DNA of 64,000 nt, taken from the NCBI GenBank assembly GCA_026770025.1, contig JAMXDE010000004.1, positions 2,604,001 through 2,668,000 of the forward strand, in the 5' to 3' direction. This document shows, piece by piece, positions 1 to 9,767 of the stretch (the first letter of the stretch is position 1; the number at the start of each line of letters is the position of its first letter). The position numbers and the translations under genes were made by a program. This DNA is from Craspedostauros australis. Taxonomy: Eukaryota; Bacillariophyta; Bacillariophyceae; Mastogloiales; Achnanthaceae. The notes beneath the pieces are model-generated. The model searched no databases. It was not told the origin of the DNA and saw only the letters and a program-made list of their open reading frames with translations.

Positions 1-969
1 TGGATGTAGTTGATTGCAGATCGCAGCTACCAGTTGGTATTCCGTGTCTTTCGCACGTTGTCAGGAGGATGGTCTGTCCTTCAACCGGTTTTGACGCCGT
101 TTGATGTTGAGGACAAAGCTGTATCAGACGATGATGTAACTGTAGTAGACTCGGAAGTAAGCTGTGAAGATTGTTTCTGATTGCTTGTTTTATGTGTTAA
201 GCTTACTATTGATAGGACGATCGAGTAAAAAGGTGGGGTTCGTGCTGTCGTACTGTAGCCGTTCTTTGTTGCGCAGCAGCATGCCGTGGTGATCCTGCAC
301 ACATACAGTCTTCCAGTATCGTCACCCATAGAGCAGCAGCTAATCCATTCACATGGATATGCTTCAAGATAGATGCATGTTCAACAGAGTGACGAGATGG
401 ACAGGTGGCAGGGGTGCATGAGCTGGAGGGCGAGCAACGCATGGATTGCAGTTCAACTACACATCGTGTGTGTGGTAGCCTTTCATCACAGTATCGGTCT
501 TGGGTACCGAATACTGCGTACGCGGAATGGACAGTCAGGTCCCGAGTCAGTCCCGGAGCTAGTCTGTCCCAACTGCGATGATGTGTTTTGTGTGATGTGT
601 TTTGTGTCATGTGTTTTGTGACGAGCAGAATGTGGAATCAGGTGCCACATGCTAACGTGTAATTAACGCGTACCAAACGACTGACACCTTCGGAAGCAAA
701 TCCGTGACTGATCACCTCACGATAAATACATGAGAACAGCATAGAACCTTCTGCCAACAACAACGGGTTTTGTGCTGTTGGACCCATGTGACTGCTTTGC
801 ATACATAGATCACTCCATAAAACTTAAAATAAGGATCTAACAAAAAGTGTAACGGTTAATTATGTATAAAGAGACTATAAGGATTACGAATATGTGCTTG
901 GTTTGGATATCGCAGATGAAAAGTTAGAATGTCTATTTCAAAGTGTTGGTCGACTCACTGATCGGGCTC
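1..969. mobile_element. Truncated right end of a first copy of the D-D-E element family
   Basis: From about 560 to 969 the sequence matches the right part of the complete element at 1053-7117 (its 6720-7117). Shared blocks are a GTTTTGTG-rich stretch, a subterminal motif at 651-685, a block starting GACCCAT near 782, the string CATAAAACTTAAAATA near 818, and a tip ending GATCGGGCTC at 969. The following bases are ATAA. The left part lies outside the window or is lost. Bases 1-560 hold no recognisable gene. The orientation is the same as in the next element, so two copies stand head to tail, 83 bp apart. Confidence 0.75.
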
Positions 970-1052
970 ATAAAGAAGGTTGGATTTGTCTCTGCCGCAG
1001 TGCAACAACAACGATTCGTTTGGCTACCACCATGAAGATGCACAAAATGTAT

Positions 1053-1205
1053 GAGCCCGATCAGTGAGTCGACCTGCACTCCGTTATTGGCCTCCAGAAA
1101 TTTTAGCTTGGATATCCCAACCAAGCACATATTCGTAATCCCTGTAGGTCTAATACAAATAATTAACCGATGGATTTTTTAGTTAGATCCTATTTTAAGT
1201 TTTAC
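1053..1205. repeat. Left terminal inverted repeat of the intact element
   Basis: Reverse complement of 6965-7117 with scattered mismatches. Shared blocks include CCAAGCACATATTCGTAATCC, AATTAACCGATGGATTTTTT and TTAGATCCTATTTTAAG. It is also related to the ends at 820-969 and 42683-42822. Confidence 0.88.
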
Positions 1206-2404
1206 GGACCGATGGATATGGGCAATTTTCGATCTCTCTCGGGTTTCAGCCTTTCGCCTACGACTACATCGATCAAACTTAACCCTTTGCTGTTCTTCGT
1301 TTCAGCAAGGTTGTTCCCATTTTGAATTGTTTAGTCTCTTTTTGAGGTGTCCCGATCAGACCATCCAACACCCCGTCAACGATAGCGCTAGTTGTAGAGT
1401 TTGGGGAGAAGCGGCGAGTGCGCGTTTGCATCCATTCTACCCTATGTTTGCCTGATCCGTCATCTACGTCACCAGACTGGGTGCTGCGTCATGAACCACC
1501 AATCATAGCACGATGTGAAGCAGCATCAGCTACGTTTCGTCGTGACGGAATGGTCGAGTTGCATTGGTACTCCGGAAGTGCTTAGTGTCATGCTTCTTTC
1601 GTGCATTTGGTTAGGTGTTTGCAATTACCTTATCCCCCAGTATGTGCAACTGGTCAAGAGTGGCAAACTCCAAAAACGAACAACATGACAATGGCAAAAC
1701 ACCAAAAAACACCACAATGGCCGTCCAACGGCAATCACTGCGCCGCACCAACCAGTGGTCCACAAGAAAATCCAAGCGCATCTCCGTCACCGCAATGCAA
1801 CCATTGGTGGGTGGACGAGAGGGGGCCGCGAGAGCGCTTGATTTGGGGCCGTCGCAGGCCCCAGATCAAACGTCACAATTTCGCGCCAGATTGCCTCGTT
1901 GCATATGGCCGGCGTACTCCATCCACAGCCCACCCCAACGCCTATGGATGGGCAGGATGGCTCCAGGAGGCCAAGACCAAGATTCCCACGAAGTTTCAGG
2001 CTCGGGGAGGACTGGGAAGTCCTCCGCGCAGAGGAAAAGGTGGAGGGCAAACAATTTTCGCGGTGTGTCGTGGGGGTTTCCATCATGTAGCTTTGGCTGT
2101 GCAGGGCACCATCGCCAACTCACACCATCGCCAAGCCACCCATACAAGATGCGTGCGGAATCAATGGGAGATTCACCTCGCGAAGTTTGCGCCGCGGAGA
2201 CGGTCTACAAGAGGCGGCACCCCACCATATCCGACGAATGGTCGTTGTTGGTGGGTGCCCCCCAAAAACCAATGGCATCACCAAATGGAGCTGTATCTTT
2301 GGGTCAACACATGTCCAGCCCATTCTGGATGCATCAACATGTCGCCAGGGCGTATGAGAATGCACGAGGACCACGTGGAGGGGATGCATGGATTGTATGG
2401 ATGA

Positions 2405-2426
2405 GGTATGGATCCGTATCCATACC
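2405..2426. repeat. Hairpin: 9-bp perfect stem, 4-nt loop
   Basis: GGTATGGAT, then CCGT, then ATCCATACC. The stem extends imperfectly by a few more bases outward (ATG/CAT). It lies in the extra left segment of the intact element. Confidence 0.7.
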
Positions 2427-2643
2427 GCATCCGGATTGCAATCGTTTTTTTGACAACGCTCTTTTTCACTGCAGGGACACTTTGGGCCATGTCATGTGGG
2501 TATCTGTGGCCCATCTTCATGGAGTGGATAGATGGGGAGTATACCGAGCCATTGTGGTGCGCAGTTTTCCAAAATACCAGGATGATGATGATGATCATGG
2601 GTGCTGAGAGGAGGGCAACATTGCTTGATCGAGAATTTTTTGA

Positions 2644-2669
2644 ATCCACCACACAATTGTGTGGTGGAT
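2644..2669. repeat. Perfect 26-bp palindrome
   Basis: ATCCACCACACAA is followed at once by its exact reverse complement. It lies about 240 bp downstream of the transposase stop codon (the gene is on the minus strand), so it could be a terminator-like hairpin or the scar or boundary of a small insertion. Confidence 0.8.
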
Positions 2670-2905
2670 CAACATGAAAATAAAAGCAGCTTCAATATCA
2701 ATTAAACTTCAATATTCTGATTAACAGATAGTCAGGCGTCTGAACGCGATGATTAGCTTCAATTGTAAGTGATGTCTTGTTGAGATATAGCATGGTAAGC
2801 AGATATTTGGATGTGTTTTTTGGATGGACTCTAGACTCGATTTAGTAGCATGACCAGGCACCCACAAAACTCCACAACTCGTGTTATCGCGGCGAAGCAC
2901 ACCCC

Positions 2906-5900
2906 TCACAAAATTTCCGTCTCATCACCCAACACAGCCTCACTTTCTGCATGGACCTTCATTGTGTGAGCATCACACCACCTCTGATTCTCCCATTCCT
3001 CTTCCTCTCTCTGCAACTCTTCTTCTCTTCGTTCCTCCTCTGTTGCAGCTGGCGTATTGTGGGTCGCCACAATTGCAGGTGCAGGTGCTGTTGCTGTTGC
3101 TTTGCTTGTTGTGTTGGTTTTTGTCTTGATGAGGGCAGCCTCCTTCTTTTGTTTGCGTTGCTTGGCGTTGTACGCTGCAGACAGCGACGCTTTCACGCGC
3201 ATGGGATTTGCGTGCAGTTGCACGTACCAGTCAGTTTTTGCTTTTTCGTCCGCCATCAATTGTTCGTGTGCTTCATGTTCCGACGGTCTGTTTTTTGGGT
3301 CCTTCGCGGACGCTTCGCAGATGCCTTTCAATTTGTCCGTGATGTAGTCTGGCAGATCCGCTGATTTGCGCGTTGTTTTGCTGGCCCAGCCTTGGACTGC
3401 GAGTGGTGGGTGTTCGGTTTCTGCGGTCTGGTCGCGCAACTTCGCGGTGTGATCGGATGGCAGGTGTTGTTGTCCGTCTTGGATGGCCTTGTCGAACACC
3501 AGCGCCTTGCTCTCTGCCGCGGTGCGCCCGAGTTTTCGCGTCTTGTCCGTCTTCCTGAACGATTCGGACGTTATCGGCAGCTTGTCGGACTTGTGTGTGT
3601 CAACATCGGCAACGCCCAGCTGGTTGATGATCCAGCCGTCCCATTCAGCGCTCTTGACCACGACGTCTTCCGTGATGCCAGATGCAGCCACCAACCGTGC
3701 CTGGTCATCGTCATACTTCACCTCGTGAGTCTGACGTACCTGTTGCCCGTTCGCGCGGAATCGTCGTTTTGGTGCGCCAGGAAGCGTCGTGATGTTGCCT
3801 TCGAGGGTCTCTGCGTTGGCCAGTACCGTTGTCGTACCTGCGATGTTACCGGCTTGGAGCGCGAGGAAGACTTGGAAAGGGGTCTTGATGTCCTTGCCAC
3901 TTTGCACGTATTTTCGCAGTACACGGGTGATGTACGCGAAGTGGGTGTCCAGCATGCTCTTACCGGTTTGGGCCTCTGTGTAGATCCACGCGATGATTTT
4001 AGCTGCTTTTCGTGTCGCAAGGTTCTTGTTGAGTACCGATGTGATGAGCGCGATGTGCTCGTGACTGGCAAAGCAACACGCGTTATCGCTCTGTAGGATG
4101 ATTTCAGTCACAGATGGGAGAATGTCTTTGACCTTTTTTTGCACAATGTCAAGTAGTCCACCAACTTGAAGAGTGTCTTGTGTCGGTCTTCCATCGACCA
4201 CAATGTCGATGAAGCGATAAGTAAAAATGTCGTTGCGACACGTGATGACCATTGCCCCAAGCAGTGACATTCCCTTCTTCCCCCAATATTCTTGTTGGGC
4301 TTCGCCTTGGCCTGTCGGTAGAATTTTTTGCTTATGGTCAAGTACCACATAGGCTCTTTCAGGCTTATTGTTGAGTTCGGATTGATAAAAGGAGATTTGT
4401 CCGAATTGAACTTTTGCACGCACTTTGTGAGCCATGTAATTAATGATTTCGTCGGCGAATCCCGGCGCCGCCGCAAGCATTGATTGCAATTCGTCCTTGT
4501 GTTCTGTGAGTTCGTTGTCCTTAAGCATTTCGACAAAAGGGACAAAACGATCGTTCACAAATCGCATTGCTGATCCACAACGGTTGCATACTTTACGTGG
4601 TTGTTCGGTTGTGGTGGTGGGAGGAATGTCAATTGTGATGGTTGGCGTGTCGCTTTTGAGAGTGTTCTTCTTGCGTTTGTGCTTGTTGGTGCGTGGTTTG
4701 CGTTGGTTGGTTGGTGTGGATGTTGCCTTCTTCTCCTTTTTGGTGGTGAGAGCGAACGCGGCCGAGTGCATTGGATCGTCACACTGAAGCTGCATGTGGG
4801 AGGCGGTGAACTCCCATTTGAGGAACACAACAAGCAGTTCGAGTGCATGCAAGAGAGAATCGGCTGTGCGCACATGTGGAGAGATGACGTCATCTGGCTC
4901 GTCGTTGTCGCTGTCGCTGTCGCTCTCGTCATTGGCATTGTTTTGTTCCTCCTTGTCTGCTTCATACTTAGCCTTCAGCAGGTCTACTAGGCGCGAAATT
5001 GCCTGTTTGAGTTTCTCCGTGGCCATCCAGAAGTAACTCTCGAAGGAAGAAAGGCCCGTCTTGATCTTGCTTTTGCGTGTGAGTAGGTTAGTAATGGTGG
5101 TGAAGGCAGGCCTTCCCACTGGCTTGTTGGTAGTGGACAAGTACATGCCGAATAAGTCTCGGATGGTGGTGCTTCCACGATCGAACACCGGAACATTTTC
5201 AAAATTGACACCGCCATACTGTACTGTGTGACTCAACCCTGCCTTATATGTTGTTGTTGTCATGAGGAAGGACACCACGCCAGACAGGTCGCAAGCACGC
5301 ACACGGTATTGGAGAACTCGTGGTGGGATGAGTCTGCCACAGCTGAACATGTCAAAGGCGTGGCGCAAGGTTGTTAGTTGACTCCGGGTCATTGTAGCGC
5401 GTCCGGGCTCGACACGAATACGCTGTTCCTCCAGCAAACTGTCCATGTGACGAGACAGGATTGCAGAGCTATTAGCGAATGACGTAGATGTAGCGAGCAC
5501 AGCTCTAGCAGCGTTGGCCAGTGTCTTTTCTCCCCTCACACATAGGGTGTATAGATTCGGACCCAGGCTAGGCGGTGGCAGGTCCACGCGAGCACGAACA
5601 AACGCCACCACCTGTTCCATCTGGCGAGTTGGCAGAGCCTCCTGAGGGAGCAACACACCCCAGAGCGCGGAAGCCACATTGACCCACACACGTGTTACAT
5701 TCCACCATGTGTGCCTGTCGCAATTGCAGCCAAGCACGAATCCCTTGGGAGGCATGGAAGTAAACGTGTTGACATCGAAGTGATCCGTGAGCTCCTCCAT
5801 CACACGAATCACAGCAGGCCGCCTCCAGTTTCCCGCCTCTTCCAGATCGTACCCGAACTGACCTCCTCTCCTGTTCCTGCTGGCACGCGCTCGTTCCTTC

Positions 5901-6430
5901 TTGCCGTTGTCGTTGTATGTGCTGTCGCTATCGCCAGATGCATCTGCATAGCCACCAGCAACAACAGTATTGCAGCGCCGGGGAAGCCTCGCTGGCGGGG
6001 TAGGCTCGACAGGCGGAGCAACATCAGGCACAGCAGGGGGTGGCGCGTTCACGATAACGCTCACCAACGTGCCATCCCCGACACCTCGTCCTTCCGAGCG
6101 CACCCTGACGTTGGAGTTGTCGTAGACACCTCCGTTGTCATCGAGGATGTGTACGAACACGTGCAGCTCGCGAGCATGCGCATGCGTACTGTTCGGGACG
6201 AGGCCGCCATCCGCTGCATGCATCGGCTTCACATCGATCACTTGCGTGATGGTGGTTGGCTTCCTCAACACAGCGGATGGCTTGTCAGGCAACAGTTGCT
6301 CCGCGGTAGGGAGCAAGTTTCCCTTGGAGTCAACAGGAGGAGCAGATACAGGGTAAGTAGAACGCGGTTTCTTACAGGGGGAGGGGTTGGCATCCTTGGA
6401 GAGGGCCTTGGTGGTGGTGGAGAGAGGCAT
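2906..6430 (-). CDS. Putative D-D-E transposase, 1174 aa, intact
   Basis: This single-exon ORF fills the element. The N-terminal third is Pro/Thr-rich and basic. A C-x2-C knuckle lies at C615/C618. The conserved core follows: VVLDHKQKILPTGQ with D698, then YWGKKGMSLLGAMV, then LQSDNACCFAS with D782, then IYTEAQTGKSMLDTHF with E819. These three acidic residues are kept, in the same local contexts, in at least one divergent relative in this window (30922-34565), so I infer an RNase-H-fold D-D-E nuclease; the spacings are 84 and 37 residues. The C-terminus is a charged Glu-rich tail. The start at 6430 is chosen because the copy at 25472 begins in a similar way (a KNPSPRKKPRS-like motif follows). 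It lies inside matching TIRs. Catalysis is inferred, not shown; the family is not one I can name. Confidence 0.75.
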   Translation of the reverse strand: MPLSTTTKALSKDANPSPCKKPRSTYPVSAPPVDSKGNLLPTAEQLLPDKPSAVLRKPTTITQVIDVKPMHAADGGLVPNSTHAHARELHVFVHILDDNGGVYDNSNVRVRSEGRGVGDGTLVSVIVNAPPPAVPDVAPPVEPTPPARLPRRCNTVVAGGYADASGDSDSTYNDNGKKERARASRNRRGGQFGYDLEEAGNWRRPAVIRVMEELTDHFDVNTFTSMPPKGFVLGCNCDRHTWWNVTRVWVNVASALWGVLLPQEALPTRQMEQVVAFVRARVDLPPPSLGPNLYTLCVRGEKTLANAARAVLATSTSFANSSAILSRHMDSLLEEQRIRVEPGRATMTRSQLTTLRHAFDMFSCGRLIPPRVLQYRVRACDLSGVVSFLMTTTTYKAGLSHTVQYGGVNFENVPVFDRGSTTIRDLFGMYLSTTNKPVGRPAFTTITNLLTRKSKIKTGLSSFESYFWMATEKLKQAISRLVDLLKAKYEADKEEQNNANDESDSDSDNDEPDDVISPHVRTADSLLHALELLVVFLKWEFTASHMQLQCDDPMHSAAFALTTKKEKKATSTPTNQRKPRTNKHKRKKNTLKSDTPTITIDIPPTTTTEQPRKVCNRCGSAMRFVNDRFVPFVEMLKDNELTEHKDELQSMLAAAPGFADEIINYMAHKVRAKVQFGQISFYQSELNNKPERAYVVLDHKQKILPTGQGEAQQEYWGKKGMSLLGAMVITCRNDIFTYRFIDIVVDGRPTQDTLQVGGLLDIVQKKVKDILPSVTEIILQSDNACCFASHEHIALITSVLNKNLATRKAAKIIAWIYTEAQTGKSMLDTHFAYITRVLRKYVQSGKDIKTPFQVFLALQAGNIAGTTTVLANAETLEGNITTLPGAPKRRFRANGQQVRQTHEVKYDDDQARLVAASGITEDVVVKSAEWDGWIINQLGVADVDTHKSDKLPITSESFRKTDKTRKLGRTAAESKALVFDKAIQDGQQHLPSDHTAKLRDQTAETEHPPLAVQGWASKTTRKSADLPDYITDKLKGICEASAKDPKNRPSEHEAHEQLMADEKAKTDWYVQLHANPMRVKASLSAAYNAKQRKQKKEAALIKTKTNTTSKATATAPAPAIVATHNTPAATEEERREEELQREEEEWENQRWCDAHTMKVHAESEAVLGDETEIL

Positions 6431-6557
6431 GATGTAGTTGTTTCTGGAGAGTATAGTTGTTAGCTAGTTGGATGTGTTGAACTGGTCTGAGACGAAGTGA
6501 GGAAAGGAGAGCATGGGATGAAGGTCGACCATTTGTTGACAACAACAACAACAACTG

Positions 6558-6594
<37 letters not shown>

Positions 6595-6964
6595 ACTACT
6601 AGAGCGAGCACAAGCATGGAACACAACAGCGAGTGCGCATGGCATTGGCGAGGAAAGTTGTGAAATGGAGCGAAAGAGTGGCGATGATTTCCGAAGTTGT
6701 GAGCGGATGGCGATGATGTTGGATGTGTGATGTGTTTTGTGTGATGTGTTTTGTGTCATGTGTGTTGTGACGAGCAAAATGTGAGATCATGTCGCAGATG
6801 CTAACGTGTATTTAACGCGTACCAAACGAACGACAATCCCGGCGTCTATTCCGTGACTGGATGACATGGGGTAAATGCACGAGAACATAATCGAACTTTC
6901 TGCGAAACAACTAGGAAGTTCACGGGGGTCGACCCATACGACTTCACAAAACCTTTGAATATGC
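6431..6964 (-). promoter_or_regulatory. 5' region of the intact transposase with microsatellite and subterminal motif
   Basis: This is the upstream side of the transposase, inside the right TIR. It contains a (TAC)n microsatellite at about 6556-6597, GTGATGTGTTTTGTGT-type repeats at about 6725-6770, and the family-conserved motif at 6800-6834. It presumably holds the promoter; no TATA box was assigned. Confidence 0.5.
6800..6834. promoter_or_regulatory. Conserved subterminal motif, intact element
   Basis: The motif is GCTAACGT, a short spacer, TTAACGCGTACCAAACGA, then ACGAC. It recurs at 651-685 and 25812-25845, always about 280-320 bp from the right tip. The repeated TAACG core suggests a transposase- or activator-binding site (inference). 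Confidence 0.65.
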
Positions 6965-7117
6965 ATAAAACTTAAAATAGGATCTAACTAAAAAATCCAT
7001 CGGTTAATTATTTGTATTAGACCTGCAAGGATTACGAATATGTGCTTGGTTGGGATATTCAAGATAAATTTTGTAGACGCCAATAACGGAGTGCAGGTCG
7101 ACTCACTGATCGGGCTC
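6965..7117. repeat. Right terminal inverted repeat of the intact element
   Basis: Begins ATAAAACTTAAAATAGG and ends GGTCGACTCACTGATCGGGC plus TC. It pairs with 1053-1205 and is followed by the GTAT duplication. Confidence 0.88.
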
Positions 7118-7121
7118 GTAT

Positions 7122-7671
7122 GTGTGCGATCGATGCAATTCATCGGACAGATTTGGCATCAAATACTCACTCACGGGTATGGCTTGATGACTCGCATCAC
7201 CACATACCCGCGAGGACAACGGTTGACCTTGGTCGACATGGGCTCGTCCACAACGTGTTGAAGTTTGATAGTTCCACCATACTTGTGCTGGTGCACGACG
7301 TGCTAGTAATCTACACTAACGGACGTAGACTTGACACTGGTGAATCAACGAATCAACCAACGAATCAACCAACAAACCAAATGTCTTTTTGATCTTTTGC
7401 GCTTCCGAGTGACCGAGAATGGTGCGCTGCGTCCTGTCACATTTTGCGGTTCTCGCAGATCGCGCATCTGCCGACATCCACAACAAGCCACAAAAGAACC
7501 AGCGCCTCTTCTTCGGCATCAAGAGAGCAAAGCCCACAGCAATTACAAGAGTGCATTCCCAATACTCGTAGCTCAGGCTTCCTCTTCGCCTTGCCCTAAC
7601 GAGGTGCGATCTGGCTTGCAACCACCTCGATACGGGCGGATCCACACGGACAAGAACGAAGAGTAAGTGAG
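7122..7671. other. Intergenic: element flank and M6 gene upstream region
   Basis: No gene seen. It contains a short degenerate tandem repeat of an AATCAACCAACG-like unit at about 7340-7380, then the presumed promoter and 5' UTR of the metallopeptidase gene. Confidence 0.5.
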
Positions 7672-9543
7672 ATGAAGACCATGCACAACTTCAGCAGTCT
7701 CCTCATCAAGACGGCCTTTGCATGCCTCATCCTTCTCTGTCATTCTCGTCAAGGCGCGCAGTTTGCGTTTGCCATGATTGATGATAATCTCAACGCTGCC
7801 GCACCATGGATGCACGATCGTATCTTGCGTGATCAGGAATTGCCCGAGGACCCGCTCCTCGAGCTGACCAAACTGCAACGACGAAAGCTGCATTCGCGAC
7901 AGAATGCCGCCAAGATTCGTGAATTGCAAAGCAAGACGGGGCAGCTCAACGTGCTGGTGCTGCTGCTGCGCTGGTCGAATCATGTTGGCCGATCGCTGCC
8001 CGATGTGGAATTGATCCGCAACATGTGGAATGCGGAAGGCACGGCTTCCGAATGGGGACCCACAGGCAGCGTCGCCAATTGGACGAACGCCAACAGCTTT
8101 GGGAAGCTGCAGCTGGAAGCCACCGTCATTGACTGGATGACGACGGACAACACCGAGGCCCACTACGCGGCGGGCAGGAGCGGGCTGCCCAGCAATGCCG
8201 CGAGCGACGTCATCGATATTGAAAATGCCTTCCATCCCTTGCTGGATGAGCTCGACAATCAGGACTTTGATTTCACCAAGTTCGATCAAGACAGCGACGG
8301 GAAGATCGACATCCTCGTCGTGTTGCATTCCGGCTACGCTGGCGAGGAGGCCGATGTGGCCTGCGACGGAGCAGCACGCTTGGACCGTATCTCGAGCTTC
8401 CAATCGTCGCCGGATTTTGTCGATATTTGGCAATCGTCGCAGAGCGTGCCCATCCAACTCGGCAGCTTCGCCATCGCATCTGCAATCCGCAATCAGGGAT
8501 GCAATTTCAATATCGCCCGGTTGGGGACCATGACGCATGAGATGATGCACGCCTTTGGTCTGATCGATACGTACGACACGGACGGGCCAGCTATGCCCGG
8601 CAACGTCGGCGGAATTGCTGGGTACGACATCATGGCCAACACCGGCGGTCAGAAATTCAACAAGGCACGGTGTGGATTCCTCAGCGCCTACAGCAAGCTT
8701 GAGATGGGTTGGCTGACGCCGACCGAGATTACTGCCGACGGCATCTACCAGCTGCGTCCGGCCGAGCTCTTTGAGGATGCCTACATCATCTCGGCGCCCT
8801 ACCCTGCTGGCGAGTTTCTGCTCATCGAATTACGCCGCCCGATTTCCTTCGACGAGTTCTTTTGGGACGATGGCGGCATCGTCATCTTCCACGTCGACGA
8901 GACCTTGCCAAATCCAGGCAAGAATGGCCAGCGCGGATACCCAGGGCAACAGGACTCCGATTCCGGCCTGTTCTGGCCACAGAACGGTAACCACTACCGT
9001 GTCGCCGTGGTTCAGGCGGACGGCGAGTTCGAGCTCGAAAAGGCGATCAACAACGGCCACACTGAGGATGTGTGGATTGCCGGCCGCGAATTGAAGCCAG
9101 GCAACGGTGAACTTGTTGCGAGCAGCGCCGGGACTTACCCAAACACTGATTCGTACGCCTCTGGCAACATCCAGGTGACAGGCGTCACCATCAAGAACTT
9201 CCAGGACCTTGATGACGGCTCCGGTGGGATGAGCTTCGAAGTTATCGGGCTGAGCACTGGGGCGCCGACGGGCCTCCCTACCATTTCTGGCAGTCCCACA
9301 TCACCAGGTGACACTCGAGCACCAACTCCAGCACCGGTCGCACCCTCCGCGATGCCCGTGGATGGGCAATCGCCAAGCATGTCAGCCGCACCAACGACAC
9401 CGACTGGACCGGATGCGACTTCCACGTCTGCGCCTACTTCTGACAACAGTTCTGCGTCTGGCTACGTCGCAGGATTGAGTGTTGGTTTGTCGACAATGCT
9501 GATCGTCGCGTTGCTGTCTGCGAACGGAATCCATGCAGTTTGA
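7672..9543 (+). CDS. M6-family (immune inhibitor A-like) metallopeptidase, membrane or GPI anchored
   Basis: 623 aa, single exon. It begins with a hydrophobic signal peptide (about residues 10-35). The M6-like domain carries the zincin motif HEMMH (H289, E290, H293), followed by AFGLIDTYD as in M6 peptidases (HExxHxxGxxD). Just before it is the typical segment DFTKFDQDSDGKIDILVV, a DxDxDG calcium-loop-like stretch. After about residue 530 comes a Ser/Thr/Pro-rich stalk, then a hydrophobic C-terminus (about 600-620) with no basic tail, which suggests a GPI signal or a terminal membrane helix. Predicted role: secreted or surface-anchored zinc endopeptidase. Substrate unknown. The start chosen is the first ATG, just before the signal peptide; a second ATG three codons later is possible. 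Confidence 0.85.
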   Translation: MKTMHNFSSLLIKTAFACLILLCHSRQGAQFAFAMIDDNLNAAAPWMHDRILRDQELPEDPLLELTKLQRRKLHSRQNAAKIRELQSKTGQLNVLVLLLRWSNHVGRSLPDVELIRNMWNAEGTASEWGPTGSVANWTNANSFGKLQLEATVIDWMTTDNTEAHYAAGRSGLPSNAASDVIDIENAFHPLLDELDNQDFDFTKFDQDSDGKIDILVVLHSGYAGEEADVACDGAARLDRISSFQSSPDFVDIWQSSQSVPIQLGSFAIASAIRNQGCNFNIARLGTMTHEMMHAFGLIDTYDTDGPAMPGNVGGIAGYDIMANTGGQKFNKARCGFLSAYSKLEMGWLTPTEITADGIYQLRPAELFEDAYIISAPYPAGEFLLIELRRPISFDEFFWDDGGIVIFHVDETLPNPGKNGQRGYPGQQDSDSGLFWPQNGNHYRVAVVQADGEFELEKAINNGHTEDVWIAGRELKPGNGELVASSAGTYPNTDSYASGNIQVTGVTIKNFQDLDDGSGGMSFEVIGLSTGAPTGLPTISGSPTSPGDTRAPTPAPVAPSAMPVDGQSPSMSAAPTTPTGPDATSTSAPTSDNSSASGYVAGLSVGLSTMLIVALLSANGIHAV

Positions 9544-9767
9544 GGCACGTTCATTCTTTTCTTTGGACTACATGGAGGTTGTGCACAAGGAGGAGGAGGC
9601 CTCCCTCTGGTACCTAAGTATGTAGATTAGATATGTGAGTGAGATTTTGATTTCGTTGCGTTGCGTTATGGAAATGATTCGTTCCATGCATGAACCGCAT
9701 GTAGCCGGGAGGCACGAAGCTCCGCATGGTTACGATCGTTCTGGTGGTTGCGTCGATCGATGGCCCA

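Larger units (their letters stand above)
1206..2905. other. Left interior of the intact element, no recognised gene
   Basis: This 1.7-kb stretch lies between the left TIR and the transposase stop. The corresponding stretch in the copy at 21592 is about 0.1 kb. It is GC-richer than the TIRs between about 1680 and 2400 and is open in several overlapping frames on both strands (for example 1615-2607, plus, 330 codons). None of the translations looks like a known protein, and openness in many frames at once suggests base composition rather than coding. It may be extra DNA acquired by this copy. Confidence 0.5.
1053..7117 (-). mobile_element. Complete DNA transposon of an unassigned D-D-E family, intact copy
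   Basis: A 6065-bp unit is bounded by inverted repeats of about 153 bp whose outer tips read GAGCCCGATCAGTGAGTCGA on the left and the reverse complement on the right. Both sides are flanked directly by GTAT (1049-1052 and 7118-7121), a 4-bp target-site duplication. One uninterrupted 1174-codon transposase-like gene is encoded on the minus strand. Intact TIRs, duplication and ORF together suggest recent and possibly autonomous activity. Compared with the copy at 21592-26134, the left interior carries about 1.5 kb more DNA. I cannot name the superfamily from memory. Confidence 0.85.

Noticed and set aside
7573-8550. 325-codon minus-strand ORF over the 5' part of the M6 peptidase
   Set aside because: Antisense shadow; the sense strand carries signal peptide and HExxH in order.
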